NCBI GenBank assembly: GCA_023424965.1 | Contig: JAFADI010000182.1 | Span: forward strand, 1 to 64,000 | Reading direction: 5' to 3' | DNA from: Bacillota bacterium | GTDB lineage: Bacteria > Bacillota > Clostridia > Acetivibrionales > JAFADI01 | Length of the DNA: 64,000 nt | Shown: piece by piece, positions 34,346-42,573 of the stretch | How the letters are laid out: the number at the start of each line of letters is the position of its first letter | Position numbering within the stretch: position 1 is the first letter of the stretch | Position numbers and translations under genes: made by a program | Notes under the pieces: generated by a model | Told to the model about the DNA's origin: nothing | Database searches by the model: none | Seen by the model: only the letters and a program-made list of their open reading frames with translations

Positions 34346-35245
34346 ATGCAGAACAAGGCACCGGATGAACACAGGGAAGCGAATTCCATCGGAAGTCAGC
34401 CGCTCCATGCAAGTGAAGAGACAAGCACCATGGATGCTTTGATGCTTGTGGCCCCTCTAATCCAGAAGATCCTGCCGCTGGATTGCATGGTTGGAATTAC
34501 GGATACCCGGAAATTTTTAAAAGTGTTTTTTGGAGAAAAAATCAAAATGGATTTTGACCTTGTGGGCATGGAGGTCCCTGAACAGGATGCCATTGCTTTA
34601 GCCATGAAGAAAAATGGGACCATCGATATGATCGTTCCGAAGGAGGCTTTCGGATTTGAATTCAGGTCTATGGCCATACCCCTCAGAAACAAAGACGGTA
34701 AGCTTCTGGGAGGTCTCGGCATCGGCTTTGATCTTGAAAACAGCCTCAAGGTGAATGATATGGCGCAGCATGTAGCGAATTCCGCCCAGCAAACGGCGGC
34801 CGTCATAGAGGAGCTGGCGGCTTCCGCCGAGGAACTGGTAAATTTTCAATTGGTGCTGCAGGCGCATGTGAAAACCATAAGCGATAAGATTGAAGAGACA
34901 AGTAAGATCCTTCAAATGGTTAACGGTGTTGCCTCCACTTCAAAAATGCTGGGACTGAATGCCGCTATCGAAGCAGCACGGGCGGGTGAACAAGGGAAAG
35001 GATTTTCCGTGGTCGCCACAGAAATCAGGAAGATGGCGGAAGACAGCACAAGAAGTGTCGGAGATATAAGAAAAATCATAGGAGATATCACGAATGAAAT
35101 GAAAGAAATAAACAGCAAGGTTGAATATATTGTCAATATCGGACAGCAGCAGGCCTCGGCTACGGAGGAAATATCCGCTTCGACGCAGGAACTGACGGGA
35201 GTGGTGGAAGAAATGAGGAATGCCTCCCAAAAGGTTATCGGATGA
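34346..35245 (+). CDS. Soluble methyl-accepting chemotaxis-type protein
   Basis: A 299-aa protein without membrane segments. The N-terminal sensory region (about 28-130) is of unknown ligand type. The C-terminal signalling domain is short (about 140-299) but keeps the hairpin tip LGLNAAIEAARAGEQGKGFSV, the site that contacts CheA and CheW. It therefore looks like a cytoplasmic chemoreceptor. AGAGGT lies before the ATG. It is monocistronic and followed by the HD-GYP gene, 218 bp away. Confidence 0.87.
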   Translation: MQNKAPDEHREANSIGSQPLHASEETSTMDALMLVAPLIQKILPLDCMVGITDTRKFLKVFFGEKIKMDFDLVGMEVPEQDAIALAMKKNGTIDMIVPKEAFGFEFRSMAIPLRNKDGKLLGGLGIGFDLENSLKVNDMAQHVANSAQQTAAVIEELAASAEELVNFQLVLQAHVKTISDKIEETSKILQMVNGVASTSKMLGLNAAIEAARAGEQGKGFSVVATEIRKMAEDSTRSVGDIRKIIGDITNEMKEINSKVEYIVNIGQQQASATEEISASTQELTGVVEEMRNASQKVIG

Positions 35246-35321
35246 ATTTCCTGTTAGTCAATTCAAGGTTTGAGGTATATGAAACAGGAGAGAAATTATA
35301 AAAGCAGGATTATGTCTAAAA

Positions 35322-35352
35322 TTGTCATTAAGGCATGGGGATGTGATATAAT
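35322..35352 (+). promoter_or_regulatory. Predicted promoter of the HD-GYP gene
   Basis: TTGTCA (35322-35327) and TATAAT (35347-35352) with a 19-base spacer and a TGN extension before the -10. It implies a leader of about 105 bases. Confidence 0.5.
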
Positions 35353-35463
35353 ACGAAGGTATTATGTTTATAAGCAAGCCGGTACCGCAGGCTGAAAGTG
35401 TGGAAATCGCCGAGAGATAAATCTGACACGGGTTTATACAGGTTGGTTGTTGTGGGGGCCAAT

Positions 35464-37341
35464 ATGAAGATAATCCCAGAATTTGTAGCTTTCAAATACA
35501 AACTGAGTGTCCTGCTGTTCACCGTTGTTCTTCTGGTTTCCAGTTTTCTGGGGATTTTTCAATATGTGGTCATGAGGAACAGCCTGTTGAATAGCTTTGA
35601 ACAAAGTAAGGAGCTAATAAAGGATAGAATCATTAATATAGTACATGATGCAGATTATATCAATCTCCTTGTGGAGCGCCCGCTGGAGGCTGAAGCCAGG
35701 GAGATACTGGAAGCGGTTGTGAAAAAGTATGAAAGTGATAAAAACATTGATTTTCCCCTGGAACCGTTTCTGCAGGGGAAAAAGAACCTGCATCTGTATA
35801 TTATCGATAAGAACAATACGGTTATTGCAGCTACAGACAAAAAGGACCTGGGGTTGAACTTTTCGCCCTGGCCGGATTTTGCCCGCTATCTGGATGAAGT
35901 GCGGGCCGAAAAAGTTTTTGCGCCGGCGAGGATGAGCCTTTCGCTCAATGGGGAGGCCATGACCAAATTCTGTTATTTGCCTTCCTCCGACGGACAGTAT
36001 GTTTTTGAAACGGGAACAGGCATCGAAGACCGGGACAATCCTGCGGAAGAAATAGGATTTGTCAATTTTGCAGAAAAAGCAGTTGAGGAAAATGAATTTG
36101 TCGACAGCGTAATTCTTTTCGATTATGAAGGCATATCATACAAGAAAGACGAAAACAATGCAAGTCTGAAAGTAAAGCCGGAGCATATGGCCTATTTCAA
36201 CAAAGCCATTCAAACCATGGCAGTGGTGGAAGCAACGGGCGAATATATGGGCAGGAAGGCTTACTACCAGTACATTCCCTATTCCATCATCGGAGCGAAA
36301 GGTGCAAATGAGAGAAATGTGGTGGAAGTGATCTATAATGATTCCATTCTCGTGGAAAATCTGAGGGCAAACATCCGGATCATTATTGGGGTGGTTTGCA
36401 TTGGCGCTGTTTTGGCTGCTTCCTTTGGTTTTTATAAAGCCGGAGGGATTACCAGGCCCATTGCAGTCATCACGGAGGGCATTAACCAGGTTTCCAATGG
36501 GAATCTGAAGCATTCCTTCCATGTAAACTCAAACGATGAATTTTCCCTGCTGGGAAGGCAGTTCAACCACATGACCCTGGAGATAAAGAAACTGCTGGAT
36601 GAAAGATTCCGGATACAGCAGGACCTGGAGAACAAAAACAGGGAGATTTCTTCCCAAAAAGAGGAGATCACTGCGTTGTATGAAGAGACAACGGCGCTGA
36701 ACGAAGAATTGGAGAGCATGCTGCGGCAAAACCAGAGCAGCTATTTTGAAACCGTCCGGGCGCTGGCAAACGCAATAGAGGAAAAGGACTCCTATACCCG
36801 GGGGCATTGTGAAAGGGTGATGGAGTATTCCATCATGATTGCGGAGGCCTTAGGCCTGGAGAGAAAACAAATGAGCGATTTGAAATTCGGCAGCATACTG
36901 CATGATATCGGCAAGATCGGAATTTCGGAGAACATCCTGAACAAAGAAGGAGCTCTGACGCAAGAGGAATTTTCACAGATAAAGCAGCATCCCGAAAAAG
37001 GCAACCGGATATTGGAAAACCTGTATTTTCTGGAGGACTGCAGAAAAATCGTATGCCAGCATCATGAGAGAATTGACGGGAAGGGATATCCCTATGGCCT
37101 GACGGGGAATCACATTGACCTGCTGGCCCGGATCGTATGTGTTGCGGATGCCTACGACGCAATGACCAGCAGCAGGCCCTACCGGAAAAATGCCATGTCA
37201 AGGGAAACCGCCATTCAGGAATTACTGGATAATAAGGGACGGCAATTTGATGAAAAAATAGTGGATACCTTTATTGCGTGCCTGAAGAAAAAAGCGGAAT
37301 TTGAGCCCGGGGACACAACCGGTTTTGGAATAATTGCATGA
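35464..37341 (+). CDS. HD-GYP cyclic-di-GMP phosphodiesterase with sensor domain
   Basis: A 625-aa membrane protein. It has a transmembrane segment at about 12-32, an extracellular Cache-type sensor (about 40-295), a second transmembrane segment (about 300-325), HAMP (about 325-380), a coiled coil (about 385-425) and HD-GYP (about 430-620). Metal residues include HDIGKIG (His480/Asp481) and the GYP triplet at 541-543. The ATG at 35464 is chosen; a GTG 66 bases upstream is open but adds a hydrophilic tail before the first membrane helix. With the PilZ protein this shows cyclic-di-GMP signalling in the organism. Confidence 0.92.
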   Translation: MKIIPEFVAFKYKLSVLLFTVVLLVSSFLGIFQYVVMRNSLLNSFEQSKELIKDRIINIVHDADYINLLVERPLEAEAREILEAVVKKYESDKNIDFPLEPFLQGKKNLHLYIIDKNNTVIAATDKKDLGLNFSPWPDFARYLDEVRAEKVFAPARMSLSLNGEAMTKFCYLPSSDGQYVFETGTGIEDRDNPAEEIGFVNFAEKAVEENEFVDSVILFDYEGISYKKDENNASLKVKPEHMAYFNKAIQTMAVVEATGEYMGRKAYYQYIPYSIIGAKGANERNVVEVIYNDSILVENLRANIRIIIGVVCIGAVLAASFGFYKAGGITRPIAVITEGINQVSNGNLKHSFHVNSNDEFSLLGRQFNHMTLEIKKLLDERFRIQQDLENKNREISSQKEEITALYEETTALNEELESMLRQNQSSYFETVRALANAIEEKDSYTRGHCERVMEYSIMIAEALGLERKQMSDLKFGSILHDIGKIGISENILNKEGALTQEEFSQIKQHPEKGNRILENLYFLEDCRKIVCQHHERIDGKGYPYGLTGNHIDLLARIVCVADAYDAMTSSRPYRKNAMSRETAIQELLDNKGRQFDEKIVDTFIACLKKKAEFEPGDTTGFGIIA

Positions 37342-37398
37342 GTACATCATAGATGGACTCTTTTGTGGACAAACTATCCTGTGAAAGGAAGTGGTCCG

Positions 37399-37527
37399 GT
37401 GGAAGGCAAAAAGAAAGTAGATGAAAACCTGCCAAAAAACAAGGCATACATCGAAAAATTCTATAAAAAGTCCGAAGCGGAAATCAAGAAGCAGGAGAAC
37501 GAAGGAAAGGTGAAAGGAAATGGGTAA
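37399..37527 (+). CDS. Tiny Lys-rich protein, unknown function
   Basis: 42 codons start at GTG, seven bases after AAAGGAAG. The product is Lys/Glu-rich with the core NKAYIEKFYKKSEAEIKK. It overlaps the next tiny gene by eight bases (ATGGGTAA), and both share an NK..I.(K/G)FYK motif, which suggests a duplicated pair. No family is recognised; a small spore-core protein is one possibility given the size and composition. Confidence 0.55.
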   Translation: MEGKKKVDENLPKNKAYIEKFYKKSEAEIKKQENEGKVKGNG

Positions 37528-37642
37528 GAACAAAAACGAAAAAAGCGGCGCAGATCCGACGAAGGAGAAAACGCAGGAACTTGAAGAGAACAAAAGAATA
37601 TCCAAAGGATTTTATAAAAATAATCCCACAAAATCCAAATGA
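37520..37642 (+). CDS. Tiny Lys-rich protein, unknown function (second of pair)
   Basis: 40 codons start at ATG with AAAGGTGAAAGGA just upstream. The product carries NKRISKGFYKNN near its end, echoing its neighbour. A terminator begins at its stop codon. The overlap, paired ribosome binding sites and terminator are the main evidence for expression. Confidence 0.55.
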   Translation: MGKNKNEKSGADPTKEKTQELEENKRISKGFYKNNPTKSK

Positions 37643-37664
37643 GCCGATGACAAGGCTCTTTTTC
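37641..37664 (+). terminator. Terminator of the tiny-gene pair
   Basis: GAGCC pairs with GGCTC around an eight-base loop, followed by TTTTTC. Confidence 0.75.
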
Positions 37665-37678
37665 TTGGCCTGAAGCGG

Positions 37679-38137
37679 CTAGTAAAAGACGACCCCATGG
37701 TCCATCAGCTTCCCATTCTTGTAAATAAATTTTCCCGAAAAGAATTTATCCTCTTCAAGCCATTTTAAAAAGATGCTGTCGCCTTCCCAGAGATTTAGCT
37801 CCAGGATCCGGGAATTTTCAATCCATTCCAGCCTGCCCTCGTCTGAATCGATAAGCTCTCCCTCAAAATCAGTGACGGTAAAGAGAAAAGTGTATTCATC
37901 CGCCACACCGTCAAAAAGAGGAAACGTCAGAATGCCGCGCAATAAAGGATTCCTGACGGTAAGGCCGCTTTCTTCATAGACCTCCCGGATGACGCACTCT
38001 TCGGGAGTTTCCCCCTGTTCAAGCTTGCCGCCCAAACCGTTCCATTTTCCCTCATGAATGTCCTTCTCCTTTTTGATCCGGTGGAGCATAAGGGTTTTAT
38101 CTTCTTTTTTTATGTAGCATAATGTTGAAAGTACCAT
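37679..38137 (-). CDS. NUDIX hydrolase (MutT/8-oxo-dGTPase-like)
   Basis: A 152-aa NUDIX protein. The full NUDIX box spans 37-59: GKLEQGETPEECVIREVYEE then SGL, satisfying Gx5Ex7REUxEExGU. The N-terminal LCYIKKEDKTLMLHRIKKE is typical of MutT/YtkD-like nucleotide hydrolases. Likely cleans oxidised nucleotides, but the substrate cannot be read. Confidence 0.9.
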   Translation of the reverse strand: MVLSTLCYIKKEDKTLMLHRIKKEKDIHEGKWNGLGGKLEQGETPEECVIREVYEESGLTVRNPLLRGILTFPLFDGVADEYTFLFTVTDFEGELIDSDEGRLEWIENSRILELNLWEGDSIFLKWLEEDKFFSGKFIYKNGKLMDHGVVFY

Positions 38138-38418
38138 GCAATCAACCCCTGAGAATTAATATTCATATTATAACACGAAAAAATACAGGCTAAGCAGGAA
38201 ATTCACAAAAGAAACCAGGGGGTTTCCCAGCAGGGGAGTCCTTTATTGCCCATGCAAACAGGTATAAATGCCTGCCTGTCCGGCAATACTCATGACAGGA
38301 CAATTTCTCACCTACCAATGACAAAAGCCTGCTTTATGTACAAAAGATAAAAGGCGGTTTGAGAAATACATGACTTCTTTACGGATACTTGTCAAAATAT
38401 TTGATGGGAGGAAGGGTC

Positions 38419-38589
38419 ATGAGGCATACGGTTGTTGTAGGTATGTTCCTGTTGCTGGTCATGGTATTGGCGTTGCATGACGGAGTAATTAGAGTAAATA
38501 TCTATTTACTACATAAGCGTAAGTGGCAAGCTGTGAAATGGGCGGCAGGCATATTGGGCGGAGTTATTATCAACGCTCTCCTGAGATAG
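38419..38589 (+). CDS. Small single-pass membrane protein, unknown
   Basis: 56 codons from an ATG behind GGGAGGAAGG. A hydrophobic helix covers about 5-21 (VVVGMFLLLVMVLAL), and a second weak one the C-terminus (GILGGVIINAL) after a basic HKRKWQ. No family recognised. Support comes from the strong ribosome binding site and a following terminator. Confidence 0.5.
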   Translation: MRHTVVVGMFLLLVMVLALHDGVIRVNIYLLHKRKWQAVKWAAGILGGVIINALLR

Positions 38590-38594
38590 TCCCG

Positions 38595-38632
38595 AAGGTA
38601 GTTCCCGACGATGCCGGGAATTACCTTTATTT
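38595..38632. terminator. Terminator between convergent genes
   Basis: AAGGTA-TTCCCG pairs with CGGGAA-TACCTT (each with one unpaired base), followed by TATTTTA. It can serve the small membrane protein and, on the other strand, the TauE permease. Confidence 0.7.
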
Positions 38633-38636
38633 TATA

Positions 38637-39452
38637 TTAAAATGCCATTGTGAATATTCTGAGGCCCGCCAGTGCGAGAGCTGCGGCCAGGCTTCTCATG
38701 ATCCAGACGCCGTGGAACCGGCATGAAAGCTTCGCCCCCAGTTGGGCGCCGAACAACACTCCGATGGATAGGGCGACCGTCTGCAGCACTCCTTCTGAAA
38801 GAACTCCCGAGGCAATATGGACTGCCGTTCCCGACAGCGACATTACGGCAAGCACGAAATGAGAAGTGGCGGTTGCGATATGGACGGGAAAGTTCAGTGC
38901 ATGGATCAGCACAGGGACATGGATGATACCGCCGCCGATTCCCAGCAGGCTGGAAATGTATCCCACAAGGATGCTTATGGCAATACCCAATACAGGGTTG
39001 TAGGAGAAGGTATGTGTGATCCCATCCACATCGGTGATTGAGCGGAGGACGTAGTTTTTGTTTTTTTCTTCCTCTTCGGTCCGGACATTTTGAGGCTTCA
39101 GCATTAAAAACACCGATGCGGTGACCAGCAGTACCCCAAATATGCCGTCGAAGATATTCCTGGCAATGAAGGAGGTGGTGTAAGCCCCGAGAATCGAGCC
39201 AGGGACGGTGGCAGCAGCAAAAATCAACCCGGATCTGTAGTCGATCCTTTTCATTCTGGCATAGGCACAAGACCCTGACAGGGCATTGAAAAAGACAACC
39301 GCCAGCGATATGCTTGTAATGGTTTCCGGACTTTTGCCGGGATAGAGCAGCAAAAGGACGGGTACCAGGATAAAACCGCCTCCTGCGCCAATAAGCGTAC
39401 CAAAGGTTCCAACGGCAAAGCCCAGAGGTAATAACCATAAAAATTGTTCCAT
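38637..39452 (-). CDS. TauE/SafE-family anion permease
   Basis: The 271-aa membrane protein has about eight hydrophobic segments in two homologous halves, with the family signatures TLIGAGGGFILVPVLL (about 19-34) and SLLGIGGGIIHVPVLI. Family members export or import sulfite, sulfoacetate or other sulfur-containing anions. It is divergent from a LysR regulator with an inverted repeat between them. The substrate is inferred only at family level. Confidence 0.87.
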   Translation of the reverse strand: MEQFLWLLPLGFAVGTFGTLIGAGGGFILVPVLLLLYPGKSPETITSISLAVVFFNALSGSCAYARMKRIDYRSGLIFAAATVPGSILGAYTTSFIARNIFDGIFGVLLVTASVFLMLKPQNVRTEEEEKNKNYVLRSITDVDGITHTFSYNPVLGIAISILVGYISSLLGIGGGIIHVPVLIHALNFPVHIATATSHFVLAVMSLSGTAVHIASGVLSEGVLQTVALSIGVLFGAQLGAKLSCRFHGVWIMRSLAAALALAGLRIFTMAF

Positions 39453-39551
39453 GGGACAAATTCAACTCCTAACGGGAAATCTGTTTCTCCAAAAGGCGAG
39501 AAGAGATCAATATACTTGCAATAAGCTCTTTATAGTAATTATTTTAGTACC

Positions 39552-39582
39552 AATAAAGCATAAAAACAAATTATGGTTTATT
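39552..39582. promoter_or_regulatory. Inverted repeat between tauE and lysR
   Basis: AATAAAGCATAA (39552-39563) and TTATGGTTTATT (39571-39582) are complementary at 11 of 12 positions around seven bases. Placement in the divergent promoter region suggests the LysR binding site. Confidence 0.5.
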
Positions 39583-39676
39583 ATAAATGCATAAGAAAAA
39601 TTTATAGATGGCTTCTTTTAAGGCGGGAGTTGTTGTAAAATAGAAATACATTGAAAGAGCCGTGAGGTGTAAAAAT

Positions 39677-40555
39677 ATGATGGATTCAAAACTCGATACC
39701 TTTATCCATGTGGCAGAATTGAAAAGCTATACCAGGGCTGCGGAATTTCTCAACCTAACACAGCCGGCGGTGACGCAGCATATAAAGCAGCTGGAGGAAC
39801 ACTATGGAGTAAAATTGATAAAGAGAAAAGGGAGGCAGATTTCTCTGACGGAAGAGGGAGAGCTGCTTTGGAGAGGCGCAAAGGAATTTGCGGCAAATAC
39901 CCTTCTCCTGGAAAGGAGAATGAGGAACAGGTCTGCCGTTGTAAAAAGGTATACCATTGGTGCCACCTTGACCATAGGAGAGTTTGTACTTCCCCAATTA
40001 CTGGGCAAATACAAGGCATTGCACAAAAATATTGATGTTATCATGCACGTGTACAATTCCCCGGAGGTTTTAGAGAAGATGAGGAACGGTGAATTCGACC
40101 TGGGGATTGTGGAAGGACCTTTTGACAAAAGCAAGTTCCGTTATAAAAAGTTCAGGGAGGATGAACTGGTTCTGGTAGTGTCGCCGCAGAATGACCTGGC
40201 CGGGAGAGAGGCGGTGGAAATAGGTGAAGTCCTCCGTGGGGGCAAGCTTATTTTAAGGGAAAAAGGCTCCGGGACCAGGAGCATCTTTGAAAACAAGCTC
40301 CAGGAGCTTGGGCAGAACCTTTCCGACCTGAAGCCGTATATGGAAGTGGGAAGCATCGGGGCCATAAAATCCCTGGTGGAGGCAAACCTTGGCTGTACCG
40401 TCATTTCAAGGGAAGCCGTCAGGCGGGAAATGGAAGCGGGGACGCTGACCGCTGTTCCTATTCAGGGGGTCAAAATCATGAGAGAATTCAACTTTATCTT
40501 TGTAGACCATGGACCCGACGATTTCACGGAGGAATTTACGGGCTTTTTAGGTTGA
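39677..40555 (+). CDS. LysR-family transcriptional regulator
   Basis: At 292 aa it has an N-terminal winged helix (about 1-60; AAEFLNLTQPAVTQHIKQLE) and a C-terminal substrate-binding fold (about 90-290). The sequence resembles CysL/CbbR-type members. GAGGTG lies seven bases before the ATG at 39677. Its divergence from the TauE permease gene implies control of that gene, perhaps in response to a sulfur compound. Confidence 0.9.
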   Translation: MMDSKLDTFIHVAELKSYTRAAEFLNLTQPAVTQHIKQLEEHYGVKLIKRKGRQISLTEEGELLWRGAKEFAANTLLLERRMRNRSAVVKRYTIGATLTIGEFVLPQLLGKYKALHKNIDVIMHVYNSPEVLEKMRNGEFDLGIVEGPFDKSKFRYKKFREDELVLVVSPQNDLAGREAVEIGEVLRGGKLILREKGSGTRSIFENKLQELGQNLSDLKPYMEVGSIGAIKSLVEANLGCTVISREAVRREMEAGTLTAVPIQGVKIMREFNFIFVDHGPDDFTEEFTGFLG

Positions 40556-40633
40556 TCTGTTTTGCCAGAACTTGCCACGTTAAAAAAGTCCACCAAATCT
40601 TACTTTTTTACCCGTAAACCAAAAGAGGCATCC

Positions 40634-40680
40634 ATGGTATAATAACAGCTGAAGGGATTGACGCGTTTATGGTATAATAT
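40634..40680. repeat. Half copy of the double-hairpin repeat (hairpin A only)
   Basis: TGGTATAATAACAGCTGAA followed by GGATTGACGCGTTTATGGT matches the first half of the units at 25.7 kb (ATAATAACCGC..GATTGACGCGGTTAT). Hairpin B is absent. It supplies TATAAT-like sequences just upstream of the sensor kinase gene. Confidence 0.6.
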
Positions 40681-40720
40681 AGACAGACTGTCCATGTCAC
40701 AATTGTCTGCGGGGAACCTC

Positions 40721-42571
40721 ATGGAAAAAATGAAAAAGGTCTTTTCAAAGCTCTATTTGAAGATAAATGCGCATATAAAATACCAGCTGTTCGTTTCGTA
40801 TCTGGTGATCATACTCCTTGTGATTGCAGTCCTGGGGAGTTCTTTCTTCTATCTTTTTTCCCGCACCATGATCGACAAGTATTATCAGTACATCACCCAG
40901 CTAAACAATCAGATTATCCTCAACCTTGAAAAAAATATCAATGACATTGAGAAAACTTCTTTTGTCATAAGCTATGAGGACAAGTTCAACGAGATCATGG
41001 GGGCCGACAGCAAAAGCCCCGAGCTGTACAACACCAACTATGCCCAGGAATACAACAGCATCGACAGTTTTTTTGTCAATGTATTTGAATCCAGGATGGA
41101 GATTTACGGTATCTACATCTATTCCCTGGACGGGGAAAACAAGTACGCGAGAAACCGGGGCAATATGGGTTTTCTGGGCAAGCGGGCCAATGAAGAAGAG
41201 TGGTTCAAAAAGGCGGTAGAAAAGCAGGGCCGCACCACACTGCTGGGGCTGCATAAAAATGAGCTTTTTGATGACTCCGTGCAGGTAATTTCGGTGGTGA
41301 GGGCCATTACGGACATCCGGAACAACAAAATCCTGGGTGTTATTGTGGTGGATGAAAGTGTGGACCAGATAGGAAAAATCGTCGACAATATAAAAATCGG
41401 GGAAAAGGGCGCCGTTGCCATCCTGGACGAGCAGAACAACCTGGTATACAGCAATGATTATAAAACCTATGAAAAATTATTGGACATGGAGGACTTTAAA
41501 AGCGATCTTTCCTCCAAAAGCGACCAGCCTTTTATCGTGGGGCGCGGCGCCGGACGCATGGTTATCAATGAGAGCGTATCCGAGCGCACCAAATGGAAGG
41601 TCATTACCTGTGTTTCCTACTCCGATCTGATGAAAGAGGGCAGGACCATGCGGGAAATCCTGCTGTGGGTGATTCTCGCCTGTGCTTTATCCGCTTTTGC
41701 CATATCGGTCTACATTTCGGCGAAGGCCTCCGGGACCCTGATCCGCATGAAGAGACTGATGGAGAAGGTGGAAACGGGAAACCTTGATGTCTCCATGGAG
41801 GTATACGGGGAGAACGAGATTGCCAAATTGGCCAGCGGGTTCAACTCCATGATTTATAAAATCAAGGAGCTCATTGAAAAGGAATACAATGAAAACCTGC
41901 TGAGGAAGGAAGCGGAACTCAATTTGCTCCAAGCCCAGATCAACCCTCATTTTCTATACAATACCCTGGGCTCCATTAAAAATCTTGCTAAAACGGAGGG
42001 CGCGGGAAAGACCTCCGAAATGATACAAAGCCTTTCCCGGATATTCCGGTACAATCTTGGCAAAATTGGCAGTGTAGTCACCATAAAGGATGAAATCGAC
42101 CACATAAAAAATTACCTGTTCATACAGAAATACCGGTTCCAGGATAAAATCGAAGTCGTTTTCGACATCCAGGAAGGAACTTTAAACGAAAGCATTCTCA
42201 TCATGACCCTCCAGCCCATTGTAGAAAACGCCATTGTCCACGGACTGGAGCCCAAGATCGGCAGCGGGCGGATAGAGATCAAGGTGCGCCATGCGGGAGA
42301 GTATACAAAAATTTATGTTGTGGACGACGGAGTGGGAATGAGTCCCCACCTCATCCAGGAGTTGAACAATTCCTTTGAGCACAACAATCAGTTTGTCGAC
42401 AACAACAGTTCCGGCAAGATCGGGATTTTCAATGTGAATTCCAGGATAAAGTACCGCTTTGGCAAGCAGTACGGAGTAAAAATCAGCGGCAATTCCGGCA
42501 GCGGAATCACGGTGGAGCTTTTGCTGCCAAGAAGTGAAAACGAGCTTTCAATCCTGCAGGAGGGAGAGTAG
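40721..42571 (+). CDS. YesM-type sensor histidine kinase
   Basis: A 616-aa kinase with a transmembrane segment (about 20-42), an extracellular double-Cache region (about 45-300), a second transmembrane segment (about 310-330), HAMP (about 332-385), a His kinase domain with phosphorylated His410 in QINPHFLYNTL, and a HATPase domain (about 510-616; DDGVGM). The ATG at 40721 follows GGGGAA. It is two bases upstream of the YesN-type regulator and part of the glycan locus, so it probably senses a sugar or its binding protein. Confidence 0.93.
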   Translation: MEKMKKVFSKLYLKINAHIKYQLFVSYLVIILLVIAVLGSSFFYLFSRTMIDKYYQYITQLNNQIILNLEKNINDIEKTSFVISYEDKFNEIMGADSKSPELYNTNYAQEYNSIDSFFVNVFESRMEIYGIYIYSLDGENKYARNRGNMGFLGKRANEEEWFKKAVEKQGRTTLLGLHKNELFDDSVQVISVVRAITDIRNNKILGVIVVDESVDQIGKIVDNIKIGEKGAVAILDEQNNLVYSNDYKTYEKLLDMEDFKSDLSSKSDQPFIVGRGAGRMVINESVSERTKWKVITCVSYSDLMKEGRTMREILLWVILACALSAFAISVYISAKASGTLIRMKRLMEKVETGNLDVSMEVYGENEIAKLASGFNSMIYKIKELIEKEYNENLLRKEAELNLLQAQINPHFLYNTLGSIKNLAKTEGAGKTSEMIQSLSRIFRYNLGKIGSVVTIKDEIDHIKNYLFIQKYRFQDKIEVVFDIQEGTLNESILIMTLQPIVENAIVHGLEPKIGSGRIEIKVRHAGEYTKIYVVDDGVGMSPHLIQELNNSFEHNNQFVDNNSSGKIGIFNVNSRIKYRFGKQYGVKISGNSGSGITVELLLPRSENELSILQEGE

Positions 42572-42573
42572 AT

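Noticed and set aside
38632..39465. Second minus-strand frame over the TauE gene
   Set aside because: Its product is Arg/Cys/His-rich with no membrane pattern, while the other frame gives a clear TauE permease.
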